From Halorubrum amylolyticum (lineage in GTDB: Archaea > Halobacteriota > Halobacteria > Halobacteriales > Haloferacaceae), in assembly GCF_004114995.1 (NCBI RefSeq), contig NZ_SDJP01000001.1, positions 62,001 through 126,000 of the forward strand: a stretch of DNA of 64,000 nt. Direction: 5' to 3'. Shown here in pieces: positions 51,960 to 60,654 of the stretch; within the stretch, counting starts at the first letter, position 1; the number at the start of each line of letters is the position of its first letter. Below the pieces are notes generated by a model. The model was not told the DNA's origin. It ran no database searches and was given only the letters and a program-made list of their open reading frames with translations. Made by a program: the position numbers and the translations under genes.

Positions 51960-53588
51960 ATGACCGACATCTGTAAGATCTGTATGCAGCGCTCGGACAA
52001 GTGGGCGGGGGGGTCGCTCGTCGAACACCTGGCCCGGGCCCACGCGGACGAGCCCGCATCGGTCGAACAGGTGTACCCGGACCTTAAGGGGGCGGCGATG
52101 TCCGAGGGCGACCCCACCGCCGACGAGACGAGCGACGGGACGGACCCGGCGGACACCGAGGAGTTCGGGCGAGCGACGACGCCGTCGCCCTCGGGGACCG
52201 AAACGCCGAGCGACGACCTGATGGACGATGCGTACGGGAAGAAGTGGTACCTCGTCGGCGTCGGCGGCGCGGGCAACAACATCCTCGACGCGATCCTACT
52301 CCGGCGCGCGACGCTGGAGGAGAACAACGAGCGTCGCGCCCGGATCTGGCAGGGCGGGCTGGCGGGATACGGCCTGTTGAACACAAACGTCAGCGAGCTC
52401 GAACAGACGTACTACGCTCAGGAAGAGAAGGGGTACAGCCGCAACGACCTCCTCCCGAACTGCATCATCGGCTTCGGCGAACACGACTACGCCGGCGCCG
52501 GCTACCGGTGGGACCTCGGGCGCGACCTGATCGAGGCCGACTTCGCCGACGGCGCCGACCCGTTCCAGGAGCGGTGGGACCTCGGACGCGACCGGATACG
52601 GGACTCGCAGGCCGCGATGTTCGTCCAAAGCGTCACCAAGGGAACGGGCTGCGGCGCGACGCCCGTCCTCGCCGAGAAGCTCCGCGAGAAGGTGCTCGAC
52701 GACGGGATCGTCTCGAAGCCGCTGTTCAGCAGCGTCGTGATCCCCTCGGAGGGAACCCAGTACTCGGAGTTCGGCGGCCGCGCGAAGGTGAACGGCGTCG
52801 TCGGGCTGGCCCGCACCTCCCGGACGGTCGACGCGATCATCCCGTTCGACAACAAGCGACTGGAGGACGTGGGCGCCGACATCCGTCCGCGGATCGACCG
52901 GCTCGGCGAGTACAACCCGCCGCAGTACGTCGAGGCGAACAAGCCGCTCGTGGCCTTCCTCGAGGCGTTCACGATGTCGTCGGTGCCGCAGTTCCTCGAC
53001 CGGGACGCGACGATGTCGATCAGAGGCGACGTGTTCGACCCGGCGGACAGCTTCCGGCCGGTCCAGGACAAGTATCAGCGCGACCCCGACCGGGACTTCT
53101 CGCCCGCGGTGGTGCTCGCGCCGGTGCTCGGTCGCTCGCGGGCGAACACGTTCGATGAGTCGAAGCTGGAGCTGCTCGTCCGGAACGCGCTGTTCCAGAA
53201 CAAGCTCGCCGAGTTCGACCCGACGACGGCGTGGGGCGGAACCTTCCTCGTCTACGGTCCCGAGGGGAAGATGCGGGAGGTCTCGGAGCTGATCGGGGAC
53301 GGTACCCTCGCGGATATCATCGGCGACGAGCAGTTCCTCGACGCCGGCCGCTCGACCGGCATCGAGTCGGTGGACATCCACGTCAAACAGCTCGTGACGC
53401 CGTACCTCGACGACGTGTTCCTGTGGGGGACGCTGTGGAACCCCGAGATGCCGTCGATCGAGGCGATGTACGAACACGCGCTGACGCTCAAACAGGAGGG
53501 AAACAGCGAGCAGGCCGAGAACGTCCGCGAGGTGTGGGACGAGGTCGAGGCGTTGTTCTCCTGTCTCGGCCGCGAGAACATGGCCTGA
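51960..53588 (+). CDS. Tubulin/FtsZ-superfamily GTPase A with N-terminal zinc finger
   Basis: 542 residues. Residues 1-30 form a C2H2-like finger (C5, C8, H23, H28; CKICMQRSDKWAGGSLVEH). A 60-residue disordered acidic linker follows. The tubulin fold begins with WYLVGVGGAGNNILDAIL (FtsZ-type T1 loop), LLNTNVSELEQTYY (T3-like), the GTP signature KGTGCGATP at 227-235, and IIPFDNKRLEDVG (nucleotide-contacting Asn). FDPADSFRP near 359-367 is a candidate T7 loop. A near-duplication RWDLGRDLI / RWDLGRDRI lies at 183 and 205. It is not canonical FtsZ or CetZ, whose signature reads GGGTGTG and which lack the finger. Likely a GTP-dependent filament-former; polymerisation is inferred. Start at the ATG at 51960. 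Confidence 0.82.
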   Translation: MTDICKICMQRSDKWAGGSLVEHLARAHADEPASVEQVYPDLKGAAMSEGDPTADETSDGTDPADTEEFGRATTPSPSGTETPSDDLMDDAYGKKWYLVGVGGAGNNILDAILLRRATLEENNERRARIWQGGLAGYGLLNTNVSELEQTYYAQEEKGYSRNDLLPNCIIGFGEHDYAGAGYRWDLGRDLIEADFADGADPFQERWDLGRDRIRDSQAAMFVQSVTKGTGCGATPVLAEKLREKVLDDGIVSKPLFSSVVIPSEGTQYSEFGGRAKVNGVVGLARTSRTVDAIIPFDNKRLEDVGADIRPRIDRLGEYNPPQYVEANKPLVAFLEAFTMSSVPQFLDRDATMSIRGDVFDPADSFRPVQDKYQRDPDRDFSPAVVLAPVLGRSRANTFDESKLELLVRNALFQNKLAEFDPTTAWGGTFLVYGPEGKMREVSELIGDGTLADIIGDEQFLDAGRSTGIESVDIHVKQLVTPYLDDVFLWGTLWNPEMPSIEAMYEHALTLKQEGNSEQAENVREVWDEVEALFSCLGRENMA

Positions 53589-53805
53589 CCGGCGCGGACC
53601 GATCGGCGGCGGAAGGTGACGGATGCTTCCCGGAGAATTGCCTCCGTATGTCAGCGGCCGGCGGTATCCCCGGCCGACGACTCCGGTCCGGCGTTCGATT
53701 CGTTGACAGGACTACCGGCGTCCGCCGCGGTGATCGCGACATCAGTTGCCTGACCAACATATCAGGGCAGAAGATTAATCACGGCGTGAGCGCATGCTCT
53801 GTGCA
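53589..53805. promoter_or_regulatory. Spacer in the tubulin cluster with hairpin and TATA-like box
   Basis: A 217-bp spacer. It contains a 7-bp stem hairpin (cggccgg 53655-53661 / ccggccg 53670-53676) without a following T-run. It also has aagattaatc (53771-53780) about 30 nt before the next ATG, a plausible core promoter. No coding frame is convincing. Confidence 0.4.
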
Positions 53806-55830
53806 ATGACAGACGACGGTAGCGTCAACAACGTCCGGTGGAAGATCGGATGGTCTCCGTGGGCCGTCATCATCGGCGTCACGATCGTGTTCACGCTGAT
53901 CGGTGCGGGGGTCGAACAAGTGGGGCCTTTCTTCGTTCTCGGAATCTTGACGGGGATCGTCACGTGGTACTGGGGGGTCCGCGAGATCAACGCCAAGTAC
54001 AAGTCGTTCGTCCAGAAGTTCATCGGCGAGTCAGAGCGCAACGCGAAGCGGGGGATCGACCTCGAGGACGCGAAACTGTACAACCTCACGTACAACTCCG
54101 GGAGCTCCCCGCTGCTGGTCAAACCGTCCGACATGTACTTTAACACGACCATCGTCGTCAGCGATACGTCGATCAACCTCAACGAGGGTGCGAAGTACGA
54201 CATGACGTCTCGGTCGGGCGTCGGCGGCGGGACCAACAAGGAGATCTACTACGATCAGGTGACCGGCGTTCAGTCGCATCAGGACGGCACGTTCACCGAG
54301 CTCGAGATCAAGACGTCGGGCGGGGACTCGACCCGGATCAGCTCGATCGCGACGGACACCGTCGACGAGGTCGTCTCGGAGGTGCGCCAGCGCGTCCGGG
54401 AGATCAAAAACCCGCAGAGCGGTCGGGGGAACCGGCACGGCGACCGCGAACGGGCGCCGGACGCGAATGACCGGGCGACGCGATCGTCGGCCGCGTCCGC
54501 GGAATCCAGCTCCGACGCCGACACCGATACCGCTCCGAGCAGCGATGCGACCGGCGGCGGGGACGCCGACGCGTCCGCGTCGGGCGTGCATCCGGTGACG
54601 GCGGTCGCCGACGAGATGGCGTCCCGAACCCGACCGAGCGATCCGCTGGCCGCCGAGCTGTGCCGCGTCCTGTCCGCCGACTCGCCCGACGAGGGGCGCG
54701 TCGAGGACGTCCTCTCGGACGCGATCGACCGGCTGGAGCGCTCCGGCGCCGTCGCCGACGCCGTCGAGGACCTCGACGGCTCGCCCGACGAGCATCGGAT
54801 CGAATCGGCGAGGCGATCGGTGTCCCGTCGGGACGGAGCGCTCGCCGACGGCGTCGAATCGGCGCTCGATCGGGTGCTGGAGCTCGAAGGCGCGCTCTCG
54901 GAGGCGGAGTCCGAGGCCGGTTCCGGGCCGGATCGCGCTCTGGAGCACCGCGAGGAGATCGACGAGCTCGAATCCGAGCTCGATCGGTACCGGCAGCGGT
55001 ACGACCGGATCGAGAGCGCCGCCGGGGGCGTCTGTCAGGAGGCCGCCCGGACGGGCGCGGTCTCGTTCCGGTCGACGGACGCGGACGATCGCCTCGTCGA
55101 ACTCGCCGACGCACTCGAAGACGGCGCACTCGTCTTCGACACTCCCGGGGGAGAGCTGGCTCCGATCGTCGAGGACGTCGAGCACACGGTCCGGCCGCAG
55201 ACGTCGCAGTCCCGGGAGCTGCTCTCGGCGCTTGGCGGCACCGACTGGGCGGACGACGAGGTCGCTTCGGTCCTGGAGTCGACCGTCGGGACCGTCGACG
55301 AGTACGCCGACTTACGGGCCGCAGTGGCCGATATCGGGACTGACGATGTCCGCCGTCGACTCGATTCGCTTGACGGCGAACTCGGCCGCGAGGAGGGAGC
55401 CGTCTACCGCCACCTCGCGGACCGGGTCCGTGAGCTGGAGGCGATGGTCGGCGAGGGCGTCGACGAGGTGCAGCTGTACGCCATCTATCAGGAGTGCACC
55501 TTCTACGACCGGACGCTCGTCCCGCGGCTCTCACGGTCCGACGGGTCCTCGGAGAGCGTCGACATCGACCGGCGCGTGCGCGACATCGAAGACCGGATCG
55601 CGTCGGTGAACGACGAGTACGTCTCGGTCCGTGCTGACCACAACCACACCATTCCGAAGCACTTCCTCGACCTCGCCGACGCGCTCTGCGACCGGGCGCG
55701 GCGGACGGGCGACGAGCAGCCGCAACAGGCCGCCGGCCAGCTCGCCGCGGCGAACGACCTCCTCGACCGCGTCGAGGAGCTGTACGAGCGCAACGAGTAC
55801 AGCGTGATGCTCCGGCGGCTCCGCGGCTGA
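53806..55830 (+). CDS. Two-span membrane protein with PH-like and coiled-coil regions (cluster gene 3)
   Basis: 674 residues. Two spans at about 20-37 and 40-58 form a hairpin (SPWAVIIGVTIVFTLIGAG; FFVLGILTGIVTWYWGV). A beta-rich region of about 100 residues follows (YFNTTIVVSDTSINL, EIYYDQVTGVQSHQDG, FTELEIKTSGGDSTRISSI), whose pattern resembles bacterial PH/YdbT-like domains. A Ser/Asp/Ala disordered linker comes next. The C-terminal 370 residues are acidic helices with coiled-coil stretches (REEIDELESELDRYRQRYDR). The N-terminus and linker place the large domain in the cytoplasm, where it could recruit the tubulin-like GTPases. Family unknown. Start at the ATG at 53806. Confidence 0.75.
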   Translation: MTDDGSVNNVRWKIGWSPWAVIIGVTIVFTLIGAGVEQVGPFFVLGILTGIVTWYWGVREINAKYKSFVQKFIGESERNAKRGIDLEDAKLYNLTYNSGSSPLLVKPSDMYFNTTIVVSDTSINLNEGAKYDMTSRSGVGGGTNKEIYYDQVTGVQSHQDGTFTELEIKTSGGDSTRISSIATDTVDEVVSEVRQRVREIKNPQSGRGNRHGDRERAPDANDRATRSSAASAESSSDADTDTAPSSDATGGGDADASASGVHPVTAVADEMASRTRPSDPLAAELCRVLSADSPDEGRVEDVLSDAIDRLERSGAVADAVEDLDGSPDEHRIESARRSVSRRDGALADGVESALDRVLELEGALSEAESEAGSGPDRALEHREEIDELESELDRYRQRYDRIESAAGGVCQEAARTGAVSFRSTDADDRLVELADALEDGALVFDTPGGELAPIVEDVEHTVRPQTSQSRELLSALGGTDWADDEVASVLESTVGTVDEYADLRAAVADIGTDDVRRRLDSLDGELGREEGAVYRHLADRVRELEAMVGEGVDEVQLYAIYQECTFYDRTLVPRLSRSDGSSESVDIDRRVRDIEDRIASVNDEYVSVRADHNHTIPKHFLDLADALCDRARRTGDEQPQQAAGQLAAANDLLDRVEELYERNEYSVMLRRLRG

Positions 55831-55956
55831 GGTCTGTTCGCGTACTGGTACGTCCACCATCTTTATAGTCCGATGTCCGAGTAATGACTGTCGTAGAGAC
55901 ATGTACTGTTCGATAACTATTTTCCCGAGGGGGCGCACGGAAGAACCACCAACTAA

Positions 55957-57237
55957 ATGACGTATCTGTTTATCGGCGCGGGGCAAGCGGGGGGAGCGAT
56001 CGTCGACGCGATCTTCGAGTACACGGACGACTCGATGCTCGGGCTGTTCGAGTCCACGGACATCTCGACGCTGGGTCGACCGTTGGTGTTCAACTCGACG
56101 ATGCGGGACCTACAGAACCTCTCGAACGTTCCCGCGGAAGACCAGTACGGAGTCGCACAGCAGCACGGGCTCGTGCAGGGGACCGAGCCCGGCTTCGAGG
56201 AGATGGTGACGGGCGGGTTCGGGCGGAACCCGGTCGACGCCGACGAGGTGATGGCGGACCACGCGGACGAGCTTCAGACGGTCCTCGAATCGAAGTTCGG
56301 GGGACGGGCCGCCGCCGCGGACGAAGAGGAGGAAGTGCCGGCGACCGACACCGATGCCATCCAGTTCGCGTTCCTGTTCGTCGGGCTCGGCGGGGGCACC
56401 GGATGCGGGATCAGCCCGCACATCGCCCGCGGCATCAAGGAGTTCACCGACGACCGGACGAAGGTCGTCGCCGTGACCGTCCTCCCGAACACCCGTGGCG
56501 GGGTCGAGGACCACGAAACGGACGGCGAGGTCAGCGCGGGCAGACAGGCGTGGAACGCCCGGTACGGGCTCGACCGCCTCGAAGACGAGGTCGACGGGAT
56601 CGTCCTCGTCGACAACCAGCGGATCTCGTACCTCGACTCGGCCGGCGGCGAGTTCGGCGAGTACAACGAGTACGTCGCCGCCGCGTTCCACGACATCGTC
56701 GTCGGACCGATGTTGAGCAACGTCAACGCCAGCGAGGTCGACGGCGTCGACACCCCCGACATCGACGTTCGCGACATCGTCACGTCGCTGTCCTTCGGCG
56801 TCGCTGGGGAGGAGTCCCGTCCGGGCTACGGCGCCATCGGTCGCTCGGTCACGATGACGCGGTCGCTGTCGGGGTACCTGCTCCCGTTCGTCGGGCGCCG
56901 TGACATCGACAGCGCGGCGCTGGCGCGGCTCTCGGCGTCGAAGCAGTCGCTCGTGAAGGCCGACCCGAACGACGCGCAGAAGGCGATCGCGTTGGTCCGC
57001 GCGCCGAGCGCGAACATCGGACCGGGCTCGCACAGCGTCGAGACCGGGACGATAAAGGAGTACCTCGAACGGAGCTGTCGGCTCAACGAGGTAAACCTCG
57101 GCGTCGCGCTCAGCGGTCGCAGCCTCGCGTCGGTCGTGACGCTGCTCACGTACCGCCGTGAGGACCTCGACCGGCTCGACGAGATCGAGGCCGCGGCCGA
57201 CGCCTACGAGCAGGAGACGGAGGAGCTGTTCGCATGA
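55957..57237 (+). CDS. Tubulin/FtsZ-superfamily GTPase B
   Basis: A 426-residue protein. It opens MTYLFIGAGQAGGAIVDAIF (T1 loop) and has LVFNSTMRDLQNL (T3-like), the GTP signature FVGLGGGTGCGISP at 142-154, and VVAVTVLPNTRGG (T5-like). GIVLVDNQRISYLDSAGGEF places the guanine-contacting Asn near N220. DIDVRDIVTSLSFGVAGEE (about 268-286) is a candidate catalytic T7 loop. Compared with FtsZ the signature ends CGISP instead of TGAAP. It overlaps the next gene by 4 nt, heading a tightly packed five-gene run. Canonical FtsZ/CetZ are excluded by the divergence of the loops; close relatives may be the Tubulin_2-type proteins. Confidence 0.85.
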   Translation: MTYLFIGAGQAGGAIVDAIFEYTDDSMLGLFESTDISTLGRPLVFNSTMRDLQNLSNVPAEDQYGVAQQHGLVQGTEPGFEEMVTGGFGRNPVDADEVMADHADELQTVLESKFGGRAAAADEEEEVPATDTDAIQFAFLFVGLGGGTGCGISPHIARGIKEFTDDRTKVVAVTVLPNTRGGVEDHETDGEVSAGRQAWNARYGLDRLEDEVDGIVLVDNQRISYLDSAGGEFGEYNEYVAAAFHDIVVGPMLSNVNASEVDGVDTPDIDVRDIVTSLSFGVAGEESRPGYGAIGRSVTMTRSLSGYLLPFVGRRDIDSAALARLSASKQSLVKADPNDAQKAIALVRAPSANIGPGSHSVETGTIKEYLERSCRLNEVNLGVALSGRSLASVVTLLTYRREDLDRLDEIEAAADAYEQETEELFA

Positions 57238-57509
57238 CACGGGCGACGAAATCGCGGGCCGTGGGAGGCGCGCTCGTCGCGGCGGCCGCGCTGATCGGCT
57301 TCGTCGGCGGCGCCCTCGGCGACGGCGGCGAGGCCGTCCGGTCGGCGGTCGAGGCGACGGCGACGGCGACGGCCGCCGCCGCGCTCGCCGGACAGGTCCC
57401 GTACCTCGCGGCCGGCGGCGCGCTGATCGGACTCGGCGTCGGCGTCGGCGTCGCGAGCGGCGCCACGTACTGGTACCAGAGCAAGCAGATCGGAGGGCGC
57501 CTCGAATGA
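57234..57509 (+). CDS. Small two-span membrane protein (cluster gene 5), 91 aa
   Basis: Overlaps GTPase B by 4 nt (ATGA) and the next gene by 4 nt. Two Ala/Gly-rich hydrophobic segments (VGGALVAAAALIGFVGGALG and YLAAGGALIGLGVGVGVASG) flank a short loop; the protein ends YWYQSKQIGGRLE. It resembles holin- or pore-like small membrane proteins only in size and composition. Role unknown, but tight coupling implies a fixed stoichiometry with its neighbours. Confidence 0.75.
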   Translation: MTRATKSRAVGGALVAAAALIGFVGGALGDGGEAVRSAVEATATATAAAALAGQVPYLAAGGALIGLGVGVGVASGATYWYQSKQIGGRLE

Positions 57510-58555
57510 CCGGACGTGCGGGACGCTACCTGCTCGCGTCGCTGTGCTGCGCCGCCCTGCTCGCCGTCGTCGCGACCGGCGGGGCGGCGGCCGTCGGCCC
57601 GGGTGAGTACTGCGAGGAACTCGGCGAGAACGGCAGCGCCGTCGTCGGCGGCGTCGGCGACGCGACGTACACCGACGACGACGTGACGCTGTATCCGGGG
57701 TCGACGCTAACGGTCGCCTATTGCGAGAACGGCGAGCCGGCCGACCGCGACTGGCTGACCGACGGGGACGGATACGAGACGGGCGAGCGCGACGGACACA
57801 CGTACCCCGTCACGATCACGGGCGAGGGCGAGACCGGGACCGTCGACTTCGCCGACCATCTCGCGGAGGAGGAGTCGCCGCCCGAGGACCGGTTCGTCGT
57901 CACCGTCGCCGGAGGCGGCGCCGAGGCGGCGGACGACGACATCACCGTCGCCGCCGACGACGCGGAACTCCAAGACGAGTACGACGCCTATCGGGCGGCC
58001 GCGGGTCGGACCGCAAACGCGACGGCGGCGCTGAACGAGACGACGAACGCCCTCGAAGCCGGCGAGGACGACCTCGATGCAGCAAACGAAACGGTTCACT
58101 CCTTGGAGGAGAACTACACGGACATGAGAGACGCACGGGGGGACCTGCTGGACGGTCTCAGATCGACGGGCGAACGCGGGAACGTCACCGGCGCCGTCGG
58201 AGCGGCCGCGGCGCTCGACGAGGAGTACCGACAGCGCGACGCGAACGTGACGGCGGCGGCGAACGCGTACAGAGACGCCGTCGGGGCGACGGCCGAAGAG
58301 CCTCGCTCGACGGTGCAGCTCTCGGCGTTCGGGTCGCTCGGCGCCGGCGTGGCACTGGGGCTCGTCGCCGGCGCCGCGGTCCCGCTGGTCGCGGCGCGCC
58401 GCGTCAAGGAGAAGATGAAGCTCAGCCGCGACGTGAGCTACGACCGGAAGACGGCGCTGCTCCCGATCCTGCTCGGAATCGTCGCCGCCGTCGCCGGCGC
58501 GGCGATCCTCGGCGTGCGCGTGGGGCTCGATCCGATCCTCCGGGTGATAGCATGA
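57506..58555 (+). CDS. Secreted-domain membrane protein with sequons (cluster gene 6)
   Basis: 349 residues. An N-terminal signal segment (YLLASLCCAALLAVVATGG) ends near AAA-VG. An extracellular acidic domain follows with several N-glycosylation sequons (NAT, NET, NET, NYT, NVT, NVT) and a coiled-coil region (about 195-270). Two C-terminal spans follow (about 288-310 and 325-346), with a basic VKEKMKLSRDVSYDRK loop between them. The topology puts a stalk outside the cell and short ends inside. It overlaps its neighbours by 4 nt on both sides. Family unknown. Confidence 0.75.
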   Translation: MTGRAGRYLLASLCCAALLAVVATGGAAAVGPGEYCEELGENGSAVVGGVGDATYTDDDVTLYPGSTLTVAYCENGEPADRDWLTDGDGYETGERDGHTYPVTITGEGETGTVDFADHLAEEESPPEDRFVVTVAGGGAEAADDDITVAADDAELQDEYDAYRAAAGRTANATAALNETTNALEAGEDDLDAANETVHSLEENYTDMRDARGDLLDGLRSTGERGNVTGAVGAAAALDEEYRQRDANVTAAANAYRDAVGATAEEPRSTVQLSAFGSLGAGVALGLVAGAAVPLVAARRVKEKMKLSRDVSYDRKTALLPILLGIVAAVAGAAILGVRVGLDPILRVIA

Positions 58556-60651
58556 ACGCGAACCGGCGGACCGCGCTCGGGATCGGCGCGCTCGTCGTGG
58601 TGGCGGCGGCGATCGGCGCGGGGGTCTTCGTCTGGTCCGGGTCGCAGGCGGCGACGTGGTTCGTGCTCATCGGCATCCCGCTGTTCGTCGTCGCCGGGAT
58701 CGGGCTGTACGTCCGGGGCGTGATCACGCGGAGTGGAACGAGCGAACAGCAGTTCGTCCGCACCCGCGCCCGGTCGACCGCCGAGGAATTTCAGGCGCTC
58801 CTTCGGCGGATACAGGAGCTTCGGACGGCGTACCCCGACTGGGACCCGGGAATCGACGCGCAGATCGAGTCCGCTGTCGGCGACTTCGAGACGCAGGGCG
58901 TCACCGTCGATCGCGAGACCGGGGCGTTCGACCTCGGGACGGGGGTCAAATCGGCCGACTTACAGGAGTTCGAACGCCTCTCGAACGAGGCCGAACGGCT
59001 CGATGACGAGGCCGAGTCCGCGTTCCGCGAGTTCGTCGCCGGCGACCTCTCCCGGCGCGATCGCGTGCTCGACCGGTTGACGGAGGTCGACCTCGCGGAA
59101 CCGGACGAGGCGTTCTCGGCGCCCGATGCGAACGCGTCCATCGCCGAGTGCCGCGACGTGATCGACGGCGCGCGCGAGGCGACGCGCGAGACGATTGAGG
59201 ACGGGATCGAGACCGTCCGCGAGATGCGGCGCGGCCAGCACCGCGCCGACGACGGGGGCGCTATCGAGGCCGACCTCGAAGGCGCCGAGGCGGCGCTGGA
59301 CCGCGGGGAGTTCGATTCCGCAGTCGAGTCCGTGCTCGAAGCGCGCGACCGGCTCCGCGACGAGTTCTCCGGGTCGTTCAACGAGGAGTTGGACGCGATC
59401 CGCGACCTCGTCGACGCGGTCGACCGGGCTGATGTCGACGCGCACGTCGAGGCGAGTTCGATCGACGAGGTCGACCGCATCGACGCGGCGGTATCGGACT
59501 TGGACTCGGCGCTCGACCTCTCGGAGGCGAGCCGCCACCGCTCGGACCTGCGGCGGGTCTCTCTCGACATGGTCCGGACGATGGAGCGGCGTCTCGCCGA
59601 TCACGCGGAGACGCTGCGGGCGGCCGACCTGCCGCCGGGGTACTACACGGAGCCGGCCGCGGTCGACGAGCGCTTCGCGGCCGAGCTCGAAGCGATCGAC
59701 GACCTCGAGCGGTTCACCGAGCGGTGGGAGGCCGCGGCGACCGACCTTCGCGACGCGGTCGGGACGGCCAGCACCAAGGCGGCCGTCGTCGACGCGTACG
59801 ACGACGTATCGGAGACGATCGAGACGGCGCTTGCGGAGCGCGGCGAGGTCGTCGGCGACGACCTCCCGATGCGGCACGCGGACCAGTTCCTCGGACTGTA
59901 TTATCGCCGCAACGAGGGGCTCGAGTTCGACCCGAGCGTCCCCGCCCTGCGCCGCGGCGACGTGGAGACCCACGACCTCACCGTGGAGGTGGCCTACGAG
60001 CACGGCAGCGAGCGCCCCCGCACGGCGACGATCGAACTCGACGGCGGCGGCTATTCCGAGACCGTCACCGTGGAGACGCGGGTCGCCGGGACCGCGGCGT
60101 TCGAGAACGTGCCGGCGGGCACCCACGAACTCTCGGCCGACCCCGGCGACGACGCGTTCGGGGCGATCGAGCGCGACGTGACGATCGACGGCGACGCGTC
60201 GGTGTCGGTGGAGTTCCGCGAGCGGGGGCTCCGCGAGCAGCTCTGCGCCGACGTCGACATCGACATGACGGAGGTCCTTCCGGACATGCGCCCCCGTCTC
60301 GAATCGGCGTTCGCCGAGGACGGGTACGTCTCGACGGCGATGGACCTGCCGGTGCAGGACACCCACGCCGCCTGCCTGCTCGCCGTGTGGAGCGACGAGG
60401 CGGGCCACGGGATCTGCCGGAGCGACGGCGAGGTCGTCGTGTACGACGACGACCGGATCGAGCGCGAGCTGACCAACGTCCTGCGGTACAACGTCGACCC
60501 GGGCGACCGGATGAGCTTCGCAGAGCTGCGGCGGAACTTCCTCTCTGCGCCGGTCCCGGACTCCGTGGTCCGTGACGTGGTCGGTGCGATCGACGACGGC
60601 GAGCACAGCGTGACGGTGACCGACACGGGACTCGAGATCAACGAACACTGA
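58552..60651 (+). CDS. Two-span protein with coiled-coil and Ig-like cytoplasmic domains (cluster gene 7)
   Basis: 699 residues. N-terminal span pair (RRTALGIGALVVVAAAIGAG; FVLIGIPLFVVAGIGLYVRG). A long acidic helical/coiled-coil domain follows (about 70-440). About residues 465-555 form a beta-sandwich that looks PEGA/carboxypeptidase-regulatory-like (ETHDLTVEVAYEHGSERPRT, AAFENVPAGTHELSADPGDD, VTIDGDASVSVEFRERGL). The C-terminal 130 residues read as a compact mixed domain (RMSFAELRRNFLSAPVPDSV). It parallels the gene at 53806 in layout. It overlaps gene 6 by 4 nt and is followed 3 nt later by GTPase C. Confidence 0.75.
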   Translation: MNANRRTALGIGALVVVAAAIGAGVFVWSGSQAATWFVLIGIPLFVVAGIGLYVRGVITRSGTSEQQFVRTRARSTAEEFQALLRRIQELRTAYPDWDPGIDAQIESAVGDFETQGVTVDRETGAFDLGTGVKSADLQEFERLSNEAERLDDEAESAFREFVAGDLSRRDRVLDRLTEVDLAEPDEAFSAPDANASIAECRDVIDGAREATRETIEDGIETVREMRRGQHRADDGGAIEADLEGAEAALDRGEFDSAVESVLEARDRLRDEFSGSFNEELDAIRDLVDAVDRADVDAHVEASSIDEVDRIDAAVSDLDSALDLSEASRHRSDLRRVSLDMVRTMERRLADHAETLRAADLPPGYYTEPAAVDERFAAELEAIDDLERFTERWEAAATDLRDAVGTASTKAAVVDAYDDVSETIETALAERGEVVGDDLPMRHADQFLGLYYRRNEGLEFDPSVPALRRGDVETHDLTVEVAYEHGSERPRTATIELDGGGYSETVTVETRVAGTAAFENVPAGTHELSADPGDDAFGAIERDVTIDGDASVSVEFRERGLREQLCADVDIDMTEVLPDMRPRLESAFAEDGYVSTAMDLPVQDTHAACLLAVWSDEAGHGICRSDGEVVVYDDDRIERELTNVLRYNVDPGDRMSFAELRRNFLSAPVPDSVVRDVVGAIDDGEHSVTVTDTGLEINEH

Positions 60652-60654
60652 CCA

